Assembly: GCA_030615365.1 (NCBI GenBank) | Contig: JAUWZM010000016.1 | Span: 1 to 42,853 of the forward strand | DNA length: 42,853 nucleotides | From: Candidatus Aerophobota bacterium | GTDB lineage: Bacteria; Aerophobota; Aerophobia; Aerophobales; B3-G15 | Direction: 5' to 3' | In this document: piece after piece, positions 17,638 to 25,694 of the stretch | Layout of the letters: each line of letters starts with the position of its first letter | How positions within the stretch are numbered: the stretch's first letter is position 1 | The notes under the pieces: generated by a model | What the model saw: the letters and a program-made list of their open reading frames with translations, nothing else | Told to the model about the DNA's origin: nothing | Database searches by the model: none | Position numbers and translations under genes: made by a program

Positions 17638-17692
17638 GTGATAAAATATGTTATCGTTATATAAATGATAACATATAAAAAAGTTTTGTCAA
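17638..17692 (-). promoter_or_regulatory. lacI promoter with operator (copy 3, autoregulatory)
   Basis: Minus strand: -35 TTGACA (17687-17692), 16-nt spacer, -10 TATCAT (17665-17670), then ATATAACGATAACATATTTT. The sequence also forms an inverted repeat, ATATGTTATC...GATAACATAT (arms on either side of an 11-nt centre), which would suit a dimeric LacI protein. Confidence 0.75.
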
Positions 17693-17767
17693 CTTTCATT
17701 TTTTGAATTCACTGAACAAAATATAACTGTTTAGTCTTGTGAAGTATCGAAATTTCCATAATTTGTA

Positions 17768-17850
17768 TTCATCAGTCCTTAGGACTATCCGACTACCGGA
17801 CTATGAGACTACTCGACTATATGGACTACAGGACTACCAGACTACAAGAC
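17768..17850. repeat. GACTAYNN degenerate tandem array
   Basis: About nine to ten units of an approximately 8-bp repeat (GACTATCC, GACTACCG, GACTATGA, GACTACTC and so on). Non-coding. Similar arrays occur at 18064-18133, 20641-20676, 24031-24090 and throughout 36420-42500. Confidence 0.8.
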
Positions 17851-17857
17851 TAAATCA

Positions 17858-18148
17858 TTAGAACGGGGACCTCATCTTAGTCTTGAAAGTATCAGCATTT
17901 CAATAATTTGCTCTTTGTCGGTCCTTAATCCCGATCATAGGACTTTGAACTTGCTAAGGTTAAGGCTAAGGTTGAGGCTAAGAGTTAACAGCTATGAGCT
18001 AAGAGCCAAGAGCTAAGGTTAAGGCTAAGAGCCATGAGCTATGAACTAAGAGCTATTGTCACTTGACTACCAGACTACCGGACTACAGGACTATTAGACT
18101 ACCGGACTACAGGACTATTAGACTATTAGACGAAGACCCCCGTTCTAA
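17858..18148. repeat. TTAGAACGGGG inverted-repeat element, copy 1
   Basis: It starts TTAGAACGGGG (17858-17868) and ends CCCCGTTCTAA (18138-18148). Inside are a CTAAGAGCTATGAG-like simple repeat (about 17955-18055) and GACTAYNN units. A shorter copy with matching ends and inner segment (AGTATCAGCATTTCAATAAT) is at 20560-20694. Both lie immediately 3' of a family-5 binding-protein gene, so they were probably duplicated with it. No other gene lies in 17693-18161. Confidence 0.65.
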
Positions 18149-18161
18149 TTTTCCTTAACTT

Positions 18162-20123
18162 CTATTCATAAAGTAATGGAGATGCTTCCTTTAGTGGCTC
18201 AGCTCCTTTGAGGAAAAACTGTTCCGGATGAAAGGGATGGATTCGCATAATATCCCAGGTCCAGAGTACTTCTTCCGGAAAGTTTCGCAGATTCTTATTC
18301 ACTATTTTAGGAGAAGGAGTCATATTCACAATGTTAATCATCCACAGATTATCGGCATGGGACTGTAGAATTTTTTGCGCCAATTCGATCCGCGCCTCTT
18401 TTGTTGTTACCAGCTTTAGCTCTTCATACCAGTTAATGAGATTCATTATCTTCTCCGGTGGCTCTTCCCCTTGTTCGCCTCCCGTAGAATACCACCGATC
18501 CCATTCTACACCCCAGCCTGATGTCCAACCCCACTGCATAGGAACATAATACTGTGGGAGAGTGGAAAAAGCTGGCTCCAGATTAAATTCTCCACCTTCT
18601 AATCGCATATCTATTTCGTTTGCTTCAGAACGCTGTATAAATAAACCAAAGGTCTCGATTTTTATACGCACATCTATACCAATATCTTTACAGTATTCAA
18701 CTATAAGCTCCTGACCCGGACCAGCCTGTGTGGCTTCTAATACTATCACTAGTCGCTCTCCATCAGGACGAAGACGATAACCTTCCTTGTCTTTTTTATC
18801 CAGACCCATCTCGTCCAGGAACTGGTTAGCCTGATCTGGATCATAATCAATATAGACTTTAGCCCACTCTTCCTTGTAATATTCAGAACCTGGAGGAACC
18901 GTATATGAGGATGGTGTAGCCAAACCAAAATAAATAGTCTTATTAATCTCATCGCGGTTGATAGCTAATGAGACAGCCTTGCGGAAGCGAATATCCTGAA
19001 AAAGCTCTCGCAGAACAGGATCTTTGCTGGTAAGGTTTAGTTCTATATGAGAATTTCCGGGCCATTTCCACATAAGCATTCGGTAGCCTCCTTTTTCCGC
19101 ATTAGCCACATAAAGAGGGATATCAGAGGCTCTCGCTGCTAAGCCACCATAATCACACTCACCGGTGATAATCTTTCCAGTAATGACATTTATATCGCCA
19201 ATATGGTGAAGGATGAGCTGGTCAATATAGGGCAGTTGGTTTCCTTCCGGGTCAACTTTCCAGTAGTAGGGATTTCGCTCATAAATCCAGTAATCCAGGC
19301 CCTTTTCCACGCAAACATAAGCTGCTAAAGTAGGGGAGGTGTCTGGATAAAATGGGATGCCAAAAAAGCTGGGCACTTTACGAGTATAATACTCAACCCA
19401 TGTGGCATAGCCGGCCTCCTTAGCCTGCTCGATTGCCTTTTCTCTTCCAATGAAATCAGGATGAAACTGCTTGGCATAATGAGCTGCCTGAAAAGACCCA
19501 TACCAGCTAAACCCTAATATTCCAGCCTGTGTACCCCAGGCATGAGATAAAAAGTTTAAGATAAGCGGATATGGTTCAGGAAAATCGTATCGGACAGTAT
19601 AATCATCTATCTTCCTCATCTTCACCAATTCGCCTTCAATTGTCAGCCATGGAGGAGGATTAGGATATAGTTCCTCATTGAGAATCTCATATTCATATAC
19701 CCAGAGAAAATCGTCAGCAGTGAATGGATATCCATCAGACCATTTCAAGCCTTGGCGCAGATATAGAATTAGAGACTTACCATCCTCGGCTAAATCGTAG
19801 CTTTCTACGACATTAGGAATACCCCAGGAATAGTCTCTGTCAATACGCAAAACAGGCTCCATGCCAACAAGTTCACCATCCCAAATGTGTACAACAGAAG
19901 TAGTATAAATATGAGCTGTTCCTCCATATGTTCCTATTTCCTCGAGAGGCTCTACCACTACAGGCTCATCGGGAAGTCTTTCCCCTACTGGAGGAAGTTC
20001 TCCAGCAGCAACTAATCTTTTAAACATCGGTGCTTCATTGTATTCTCCAGCAAAAGCAACTGCTGATAATGAGAAAATGAGCGCCAAGGTTAAAGTTAGC
20101 CCCAAGATCTTATGTTTTTGCAT
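18162..20123 (-). CDS. ABC transporter substrate-binding protein, family 5 (paralogue 2)
   Basis: 653 residues, complete. Signal peptide at residues 1-26 (LGLTLTLALIFSLSAVAFAG), no lipobox. SBP_bac_5 blocks include LRQGLKWSDGYPFTADDF (about 110-130), FQDIRFRKAVSLAINRDEIN (about 375-395) and a C-terminal WTWDIMRIHPFHPE. The length is at the high end for the family (500-650). It is a close paralogue of 20708-22645; the two differ mostly in the binding-lobe middle and near residues 470-560, which could alter the ligand. No family-5 permease or ATPase is encoded in the window. Preceded by hairpin leader 4 and followed by a TTAGAACGGGG element. Confidence 0.93.
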   Translation of the reverse strand: MQKHKILGLTLTLALIFSLSAVAFAGEYNEAPMFKRLVAAGELPPVGERLPDEPVVVEPLEEIGTYGGTAHIYTTSVVHIWDGELVGMEPVLRIDRDYSWGIPNVVESYDLAEDGKSLILYLRQGLKWSDGYPFTADDFLWVYEYEILNEELYPNPPPWLTIEGELVKMRKIDDYTVRYDFPEPYPLILNFLSHAWGTQAGILGFSWYGSFQAAHYAKQFHPDFIGREKAIEQAKEAGYATWVEYYTRKVPSFFGIPFYPDTSPTLAAYVCVEKGLDYWIYERNPYYWKVDPEGNQLPYIDQLILHHIGDINVITGKIITGECDYGGLAARASDIPLYVANAEKGGYRMLMWKWPGNSHIELNLTSKDPVLRELFQDIRFRKAVSLAINRDEINKTIYFGLATPSSYTVPPGSEYYKEEWAKVYIDYDPDQANQFLDEMGLDKKDKEGYRLRPDGERLVIVLEATQAGPGQELIVEYCKDIGIDVRIKIETFGLFIQRSEANEIDMRLEGGEFNLEPAFSTLPQYYVPMQWGWTSGWGVEWDRWYSTGGEQGEEPPEKIMNLINWYEELKLVTTKEARIELAQKILQSHADNLWMINIVNMTPSPKIVNKNLRNFPEEVLWTWDIMRIHPFHPEQFFLKGAEPLKEASPLLYE

Positions 20124-20161
20124 TATTTTTCTCCTTTTGCTTTTTTGCAGTCTTATTTAAA

Positions 20162-20214
20162 GGCTAAATAATTTAGATACCTTTTCACCTCCTCTCAATT
20201 GAGTATTTCTAACC
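20162..20214 (-). promoter_or_regulatory. Conserved hairpin leader, copy 4
   Basis: Minus strand GGTTAGAAATACTCAATT, GAGAGGAGGTGA in the loop, and ATTATTTAGCC closing. It leads into the ribosome-binding site AAAAGGAG before the ATG at 20123. No LacI-type operator was seen directly upstream of this copy. Confidence 0.7.
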
Positions 20215-20267
20215 TTCTTTGAGACTACTTTAAAGTATCAAATAAATCCTTCATGAATTTGAGGAAT

Positions 20268-20528
20268 TTATAGAGAAGCTCTTGGTTTGAGTAATTTTTC
20301 CTCAGTTCCAATCTTTTTCAAAAACTCATAGTAGCATTTATGCAGTTTTTTTACTACTGATTTATTATCCTCGGCTAAGCACTATTGGAAAAGATGCGCA
20401 GTACGCCTGATCAAAAACACACACTTTTTTGCAAAGCGATCCAGGTGAGGCGTATAGACCTTCCTGTCACTGTAACAGCTCAAATTATCATGACGAAATG
20501 TGTCTGAAATGATTACTACTACGTTCAT
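20268..20528 (-). pseudogene. Collapsed sulfatase-superfamily pseudogene
   Basis: The minus-strand ATG at 20528 opens MNVVVIISDTFRHDNLSCYS, the metal-site start of a sulfatase-superfamily protein, then TPHLDRFAKKCVF. After a T-run the frame breaks (stop at 20382-20384); in the +1 frame FDQAYCASFP continues, reaching the point just before the active-site motif. The middle of the gene is missing. From about 20350 to 20268 a C-terminal piece, LHKCYYEFLKKIGTEEKLLK, resembles the end of the protein at 14855-16201 (LHQKFVDFLEGLGTSE). So there is one internal deletion plus a frameshift. Confidence 0.8.
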
Positions 20529-20559
20529 TTAAAAATTCTCCTTATCGTAAGTTAACTCA

Positions 20560-20694
20560 TTAGAACGGGGACTCCATCTTAGTTTTGGAAGTATCAGCAT
20601 TTCAATAATTTACTCTTTATCGGTCCTTAATCCCGATTATAGGACTACCGGACTATTGGACTATTGGACTATTAGACGAAGACCCCCGCTCTAA
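20560..20694. repeat. TTAGAACGGGG inverted-repeat element, copy 2
   Basis: Ends TTAGAACGGGG (20560-20570) and CCCCGCTCTAA (20684-20694). It shares its inner segment with copy 1 but is shorter because it lacks the CTAAGAGCTA repeat and has fewer GACTAYNN units (about 20641-20676). Confidence 0.65.
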
Positions 20695-20707
20695 TTTTCC
20701 TTAACTT

Positions 20708-22645
20708 CTATTTATAAAGTGATGGAGATGCTTCCATTGATGGCTCAGCTCCTTCAAGGAAGAACTGTTCCGGATGAAAAGGATGAATTCGCATAACATC
20801 CCAGGTCCAGAGTGCTTCTTCGGGAATGTTTCGCAAGTTCTTATTCACTATTTTAGGAGAAGGAATCATACCAACGACGGTAATTACCCACAGATTATCT
20901 GCCTGAGACTTTAGTATTTTTTGCATCGATTCAATGCGTTCCTCTTCTGTAGTGGCCATTTTCCTCTCATCATACCACTTAAAAATGTTCATTACACTTT
21001 CCGGTGGTTCTTCTCCTTGCGTACCTTCTGTTCGATACCACTGAAACCATTTCCTACCCCACCAATCAGGCCAATAAGATTGTGGCATTGTAGAAAGAGC
21101 CGGCTCCAGATTAAATCCTCCAGCTTGGTAGGTTAAATCCAGTTTGTTTGCAAAAAACCGCTCGTAGAATAAGGCAAAGGCGTCCACTTTTAAACGCACA
21201 TCTATACCAACATCTTTCCAATATTCAACCAGAAGCTCGAGCAGGGGGCTCTCCCCACCAACTTCGAAAATTATCTTTAGCCGCTCACCATCGAGACGAA
21301 GGCGAAAACCTTCCTTATCTTTTTTATCCAGACCCATCTCATCCAGGAACTGGTTAGCCTGATCTGGATCATAATCAATATAGACTTTAGCCCACTCTTC
21401 CCTGTAATATTCAGAACCTGGAGGAACTGTGGTGGAGCGAGGTGTAGCCAGACCGAAATAAAGAGTTTTATTAATCTCATCACGGTTGATAGCTAATGAG
21501 AAAGCCTTGCGGAATCGAATATCCTGGAAAATCTCTCGCAGAATGGAATCCTCACATGTAAGGTTGAAGTATATATTAAGGTTCGCGGCTGACCTCCACA
21601 TAAGTATTCGGTAGCCTCCTTTTTCAGCATTATCTACATAAAGAGGCATGTTGGAGATTCCCGCCGTCAAGCCAGCGTAGTCAACCTCACCAGTGATAAT
21701 TTTTCCAGTAATAACATCTTGATTCGCAATATGAACCTCAATTCGGTCAATGTAAGGCAATTGGTTTCCTTCGGTATCAACTTTCCAGTAATAGGGGTTT
21801 CGTTCAAATACCCAGCCGTCCATAGTTTTTTCTACGCAAACATAGGCCGCTAAAGTAGGGGAGGTATCTGGATAAAACTGGTATCCAAAGAAGCTGAGCA
21901 CTTTACGCTTATAATATTCAACCCATGTATCAAAGCCTGCCTCTTTAGCCTGTTCGATTGCCTTTTCTCTTCCAATGAAGTCGGGATGAAACTGCTTGGC
22001 ATAGTGAGCTGCCTGGAAAGAACCAAACCAAAACATAGGCCATCCATTTTGCGTGCCCCAGGCATGGGATAAGTAGTTTACAATAAGGGGATACGGCTTG
22101 GAAAAATCTAATCGAACAGTATAGTCATCTGTCCTCTTCATTTTCAGTATTTCGTCCCCGCTTCTTAACCAAGGGGGAATATAAGTATACAGTTCCTCAT
22201 TGAGAATCTCATGTTCATATGCATAGAGAAAATCATCGGCAGTAAATGGATATCCATCAGACCATCTCAAGCCTTGGCGCAGATATAGAATTAGAGACTT
22301 ACCATCTTCGGCTAAATCGTAGCTTTTTATGACATTGGGAATACCCCAGGAATAGTCTCGGTCAATACGCAAAACAGGCTCCATGCCGACAAGTTCACCA
22401 TCCCCAAGAGACACAGCAGAAGAGGTGTACACATGCATCTCTCCACCATATGTTCCTATTTCCTCAAGAGGCTCCACCACTACAGGTTCATCGGGAAGTC
22501 TTTCCTCTACCGGAGGAAGTTCTCCAGCAGCAACTAATCTTTTAAACATTGGTGCTTCATTGTATTCGCCAGCAAAAGCAACTGTTGAAAATGAGAAAAT
22601 GAGCGCCAAAGTTAAAGTTAACCCCAAGATCTTATATTTTTGCAT
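20708..22645 (-). CDS. ABC transporter substrate-binding protein, family 5 (paralogue 3)
   Basis: 645 residues, complete. Signal peptide at residues 1-26. SBP_bac_5 blocks are LRQGLRWSDGYPFTADDFLYAYEHEILN (in part; about 110-140), FQDIRFRKAFSLAINRDEIN and a C-terminal WTWDVMRIHPFHPEQFFLEGAEP (in part). The N-terminal about 110 residues are nearly identical to those of 18162-20123, and the rest is clearly related. Tandem duplication of the gene with its leader and 3' element fits the arrangement. The gene follows the URO-D-like gene 22857-23879 in the direction of transcription, after hairpin leader 5. Confidence 0.93.
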   Translation of the reverse strand: MQKYKILGLTLTLALIFSFSTVAFAGEYNEAPMFKRLVAAGELPPVEERLPDEPVVVEPLEEIGTYGGEMHVYTSSAVSLGDGELVGMEPVLRIDRDYSWGIPNVIKSYDLAEDGKSLILYLRQGLRWSDGYPFTADDFLYAYEHEILNEELYTYIPPWLRSGDEILKMKRTDDYTVRLDFSKPYPLIVNYLSHAWGTQNGWPMFWFGSFQAAHYAKQFHPDFIGREKAIEQAKEAGFDTWVEYYKRKVLSFFGYQFYPDTSPTLAAYVCVEKTMDGWVFERNPYYWKVDTEGNQLPYIDRIEVHIANQDVITGKIITGEVDYAGLTAGISNMPLYVDNAEKGGYRILMWRSAANLNIYFNLTCEDSILREIFQDIRFRKAFSLAINRDEINKTLYFGLATPRSTTVPPGSEYYREEWAKVYIDYDPDQANQFLDEMGLDKKDKEGFRLRLDGERLKIIFEVGGESPLLELLVEYWKDVGIDVRLKVDAFALFYERFFANKLDLTYQAGGFNLEPALSTMPQSYWPDWWGRKWFQWYRTEGTQGEEPPESVMNIFKWYDERKMATTEEERIESMQKILKSQADNLWVITVVGMIPSPKIVNKNLRNIPEEALWTWDVMRIHPFHPEQFFLEGAEPSMEASPSLYK

Positions 22646-22675
22646 TATTTTTCTCCTTTTGCTTTTTTATTTAAA

Positions 22676-22728
22676 GGTTAGATAATTTAGATACCTTTCC
22701 ACCTCCTCTCAATTGAGTATTTTTAACC
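22676..22728 (-). promoter_or_regulatory. Conserved hairpin leader, copy 5
   Basis: Minus strand GGTTAAAAATACTCAATT, GAGAGGAGGTGG in the loop, ATTATCTAACC closing, then the ribosome-binding site AAAAGGAG before the ATG at 22645. The DNA upstream of it (22730-22856) matches 12576-12703 next to leader 3. Confidence 0.7.
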
Positions 22729-22856
22729 CTTTTAAAATTGTTGACACTTAAGATTCGGCAATTTGAATAATAATCACCCACAAATGGGAAATAGATGGGT
22801 CACTCACACAGTAAAGATAGTTGCAACCCTTAGATTTTGCCTCGATATTCTTATAC

Positions 22857-23879
22857 TCATACTCTATCAATCCTTTTTCTTTTATAACTATTTATAACCT
22901 GATACATTGCTTTAAGGTTTTCCAGAGGGATATCAGGAAGAAAAGCATTGGTTGGTCCAATAATAAATCCTCCTTTTTTATGATCAAACAACTTGAATGT
23001 ATCATAGAGATTTTCTTTTACTCTGTGTATCTCCTTAGGTAAAAATCGAACATCGAGTCCAGTATAAAAACAAACTTTTCCTTTGAAATCTCGGGCTATT
23101 TTTTTTATGTCCATAGTATCTGGTTGCAACGGATTTAACACATCAACACCAATTTCTATTAAGTCAGGGATTATCTCAATGATATTTCCATCGCTATGGA
23201 AAAAAACATGCATCCCATATTTATGGACCTCATCAAACACAATCTTATACCAGCGCTTAAAGATACCTCGCCACATTTTAGGACTTATAAGTAAGCTTCT
23301 TTGAGCTCCCCAGTCATCAGAAAAAAGCATTCCATCTACTCCAATCTCACCGCACTTTCTTATAACTTTGAGATTATACTCAAGAAGTGCTTCTCCTAAA
23401 CTAACTATCTTATCCTTATGAAGGTAAAGATCCACATATATTTTTTCCATTCCTCTCAAAAAATCCATTCTTTCTTTAAAAAGACCATAAAGAATGGCTA
23501 CCAGGTAATGGTTGTTGTGTTGTTGGCGAAGCTCTTCTAATCCTTGAAACATGTCGATCTTGTATGGATCGGGAATGTTTTTTAGAAAACTATCTAATTT
23601 CCCCCAGTCCTCAAGTTGAGAGTTTACTATTTTGGTAAAACTACTCATATCATAGTGCCCCATAGGAACACTCTCATTTTCCAGCCCCCAATCAAAGAAA
23701 AGATCAAGGAAGTTGTACACAACAAGATCATCGGGGTTATGGGCAAGCAAGTTCTCAAACTGTTCACCATATTTTTTGTATACTCCCAAATGGTACCACG
23801 GTGGGCTGTTAAGCCACTGCGGTACATTACCTGGATAATCAAATTCAATTGCCTTTTTTACCTGTTCTTTGAGCAGCAT
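22857..23879 (-). CDS. URO-D-like protein, paralogue 3 (duplicate of 12704-13732)
   Basis: 340 residues. It has the same organisation as paralogue 1: VDGMLFSDDWGAQRSLLISPKMW (in part), HVFFHSDGNIIEIIPDLIEIGVDVLNPLQPDTMD (in part), FIIGPTNAFLPDIPLENL. The zinc-type motif is again His-Ser-Asp, with no HxC and no later Cys. The coding sequence, the 3' flank and the hairpin leader beyond are all duplicated from or into 12532-13732, so this is a segmental duplication rather than independent acquisition. It is transcribed between a sulfatase-superfamily gene and a family-5 binding-protein gene. Substrate unknown. Confidence 0.85.
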   Translation of the reverse strand: MLLKEQVKKAIEFDYPGNVPQWLNSPPWYHLGVYKKYGEQFENLLAHNPDDLVVYNFLDLFFDWGLENESVPMGHYDMSSFTKIVNSQLEDWGKLDSFLKNIPDPYKIDMFQGLEELRQQHNNHYLVAILYGLFKERMDFLRGMEKIYVDLYLHKDKIVSLGEALLEYNLKVIRKCGEIGVDGMLFSDDWGAQRSLLISPKMWRGIFKRWYKIVFDEVHKYGMHVFFHSDGNIIEIIPDLIEIGVDVLNPLQPDTMDIKKIARDFKGKVCFYTGLDVRFLPKEIHRVKENLYDTFKLFDHKKGGFIIGPTNAFLPDIPLENLKAMYQVINSYKRKRIDRV

Positions 23880-23966
23880 AATTTTTCTCCAATGATTAAA
23901 ATTTAAACTCGGTAATTTACTAAAGCTCTACGCCCTGGCTAAGGAAGTATCTCCTCCTCCCCTAAT

Positions 23967-23987
23967 CCCCTCCCGCAAGGGGAGGGG
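23967..23987. repeat. CCCCTCCC palindrome
   Basis: CCCCTCCC and GGGAGGGG are perfect arms around a GCAAG loop. It belongs to a dispersed family also seen near 7916, 16484, 36348 and 40345. Confidence 0.6.
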
Positions 23988-24030
23988 ATATAAACAAAAG
24001 GGAACGGGTCCAATTTTTAAGGTTTGGTTG

Positions 24031-24090
24031 CATGACTACCGGACTATTGGACTATTGGACTATTGGACTACCAGACTATTAGACTACCAG
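24031..24090. repeat. GACTAYNN degenerate tandem array
   Basis: About seven 8-bp units (GACTACCG, GACTATTG three times, GACTACCA and so on). The array runs into the last codons of the gene at 24079-25473, so the protein's C-terminal residues may be set by repeat sequence. Confidence 0.7.
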
Positions 24091-25473
24091 AAGTGGAGTG
24101 CATCCTGGTTTACCTCTTAACTTCCTTAAATCTTCAGGAATCTCACCACCCGCATCGGCAATAGCTCGATTTTTCATCTCTTCGCAGATATCAGGATGCT
24201 CCTTCGCAATATTCTTTTCCAATTTTGGATCTTTTTTTAGGTTATAAAGAAGAGGAGCTTCTCCCCAAAGATACGCATTATACCAGTAATCTTTATCGCA
24301 AACCATAACAAATGGCCCCCAAGCACAGGTAATGTGATCGTATATCTCCTCTTTCTTGCCTAACGCTAAAGGCCAGATATCCTTTCCATCCATTGGCTTT
24401 TCTGGTTCTATTCCCAGCTTGGCAAGAATGGTAGCCGGCAAATCATAATTATACATTAGACTATCACAAATCCTGCCTGCCCCCTCTCCTTTTGGATGCC
24501 GAATCATCAAAACTAAGTCAGCAATCTCTCGAGACATAGGATGACCTTGCTTGGAGATTAAATTTTGTTCACCAATGCAGTGTCCGTGATCGGATATTAC
24601 AGCAATAAGGGTATTATCCATTAACCCAAGATTTTCCATTTTTTCAAGAAAATAACCTAACCAGCGATCCACTAAAGTTACCTCTCCAGCATAATTTGCT
24701 CTGAAGCGCTTTAACTCAGGCGGGGTTAGTTGGTCAGCTCGACCGTAAAGGGAGAAAGGTAATAAATTAATGGTATCCTCATCAGGATCATACATCTTTT
24801 TATAAGAAACAGGAGGATCCCAGGGCTCATGCGGATCAAAGGAATCGAGAACCAGAAAGAATTTTTCTGCATCCTGATTTTGCTCCAGCCACCTTGCTCC
24901 TGCTTTAAAAACTCGAGCCGGAAAATAATCTTCCTCATAGCGTCTTTCTGCTACATTCATTAGATACAGGGAAAGAAATTTAAGAAATCTTGTATTCCTT
25001 CCTGTCCTTAAACTTTCAGGAAGCTGAGCTAAAATTTTTTCCTCTGAGGGATAAGGACCTGAACGATAAGGATCTGCCTCCTGACCCCTTATCCAGGTCC
25101 ACTCATTGAAACCACGGTGAAAGTTCTTCGATGGTTTGAAATGGTGGTAAGTATCAGTTATAAATGAAGTGCAATAGCCATGGCTCTGCAGAATTTCAGC
25201 TATGGTATCTCGCTGTTCTGATACAGGCCCCCAGCCAGATGCACCAACAAAATCACCCTTATAAGCCCTATGGCCTCTAAACGGGAAAATACGGCAGCCT
25301 GTCTGTAAGACCCTTCGAACTGGCAAAGTAGGAAGTGAACTTGGATAAGCCTGGGTAAAAAGCACTGATTCTTTGGCTAAAGAATCCAGATAAGGTGTCT
25401 TAATCCACTTATTTCCATAGCAACCCACGTGATCCTGTCTCAACGTGTCAATAATTATGAGTACTACATTCAT
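24079..25473 (-). CDS. Sulfatase-superfamily protein with Thr at the formylglycine position (B)
   Basis: 464 residues, no signal peptide. Start MNVVLIIIDTLRQDHVGCYGN with PYLD gives the metal site. Further blocks are FLVLDSFDPHEPWDPPVSYKKMYDPDED (in part), GEVTLVDRWLGYFLEKM and VISDHGHCIGEQNLISKQGHPMSREIADLVLMIRHP (in part), then LPATILAKLGIEP. The active-site position reads Thr49-Leu-Pro-Val-Arg53 instead of C/S-x-P-x-R. It shares this with the protein at 14855-16201, so the change is a feature of the subfamily, not a sequencing slip. It may be a phosphodiesterase-like or non-canonical enzyme rather than a true sulfatase. It sits between two URO-D-like genes. Confidence 0.88.
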   Translation of the reverse strand: MNVVLIIIDTLRQDHVGCYGNKWIKTPYLDSLAKESVLFTQAYPSSLPTLPVRRVLQTGCRIFPFRGHRAYKGDFVGASGWGPVSEQRDTIAEILQSHGYCTSFITDTYHHFKPSKNFHRGFNEWTWIRGQEADPYRSGPYPSEEKILAQLPESLRTGRNTRFLKFLSLYLMNVAERRYEEDYFPARVFKAGARWLEQNQDAEKFFLVLDSFDPHEPWDPPVSYKKMYDPDEDTINLLPFSLYGRADQLTPPELKRFRANYAGEVTLVDRWLGYFLEKMENLGLMDNTLIAVISDHGHCIGEQNLISKQGHPMSREIADLVLMIRHPKGEGAGRICDSLMYNYDLPATILAKLGIEPEKPMDGKDIWPLALGKKEEIYDHITCAWGPFVMVCDKDYWYNAYLWGEAPLLYNLKKDPKLEKNIAKEHPDICEEMKNRAIADAGGEIPEDLRKLRGKPGCTPLLVV

Positions 25474-25540
25474 CTATACAGCCTCCTAATATTTGTAATA
25501 GTTTTAGCTTTTCTAAAATTTTCCTCTTTTCTCTGGTAAT

Positions 25541-25596
25541 TGTAGTTGCCCCATTTATGGGGCAGTTTTAATTCGCCGATAAATCGGCAAGCTACA
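25541..25596. repeat. TGTAG...CTACA cloverleaf-like palindrome, copy 1
   Basis: 56 nt. Outer arms TGTAGTTGCC and GGCAAGCTACA enclose two inner hairpins, GCCCCAT/ATGGGGC and GCCGAT/ATCGGC. Copies with the same plan but different inner stems are at 28145-28200 and 28407-28463. Confidence 0.7.
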
Positions 25597-25694
25597 GCAA
25601 TGGCAAGCGAGGAACCTCTTATTTTTTAGGAAAGATTACCTGTTACTATATTCTTTATTCTAAAAAAGAGGACAGCTTTATTTTTCTTTTTGAT

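Noticed and set aside
17955..18055. CTAAGAGCTATGAG-type simple repeat as a regulatory or origin sequence
   Set aside because: It is irregular, without DnaA-box pattern or AT-rich unwinding element, and a similar stretch recurs near 28205-28262, so it is treated as a simple repeat.
20641..20694. Intrinsic terminator for the binding-protein gene
   Set aside because: The GACTAY units do not form a stable stem followed by T residues on the minus strand.
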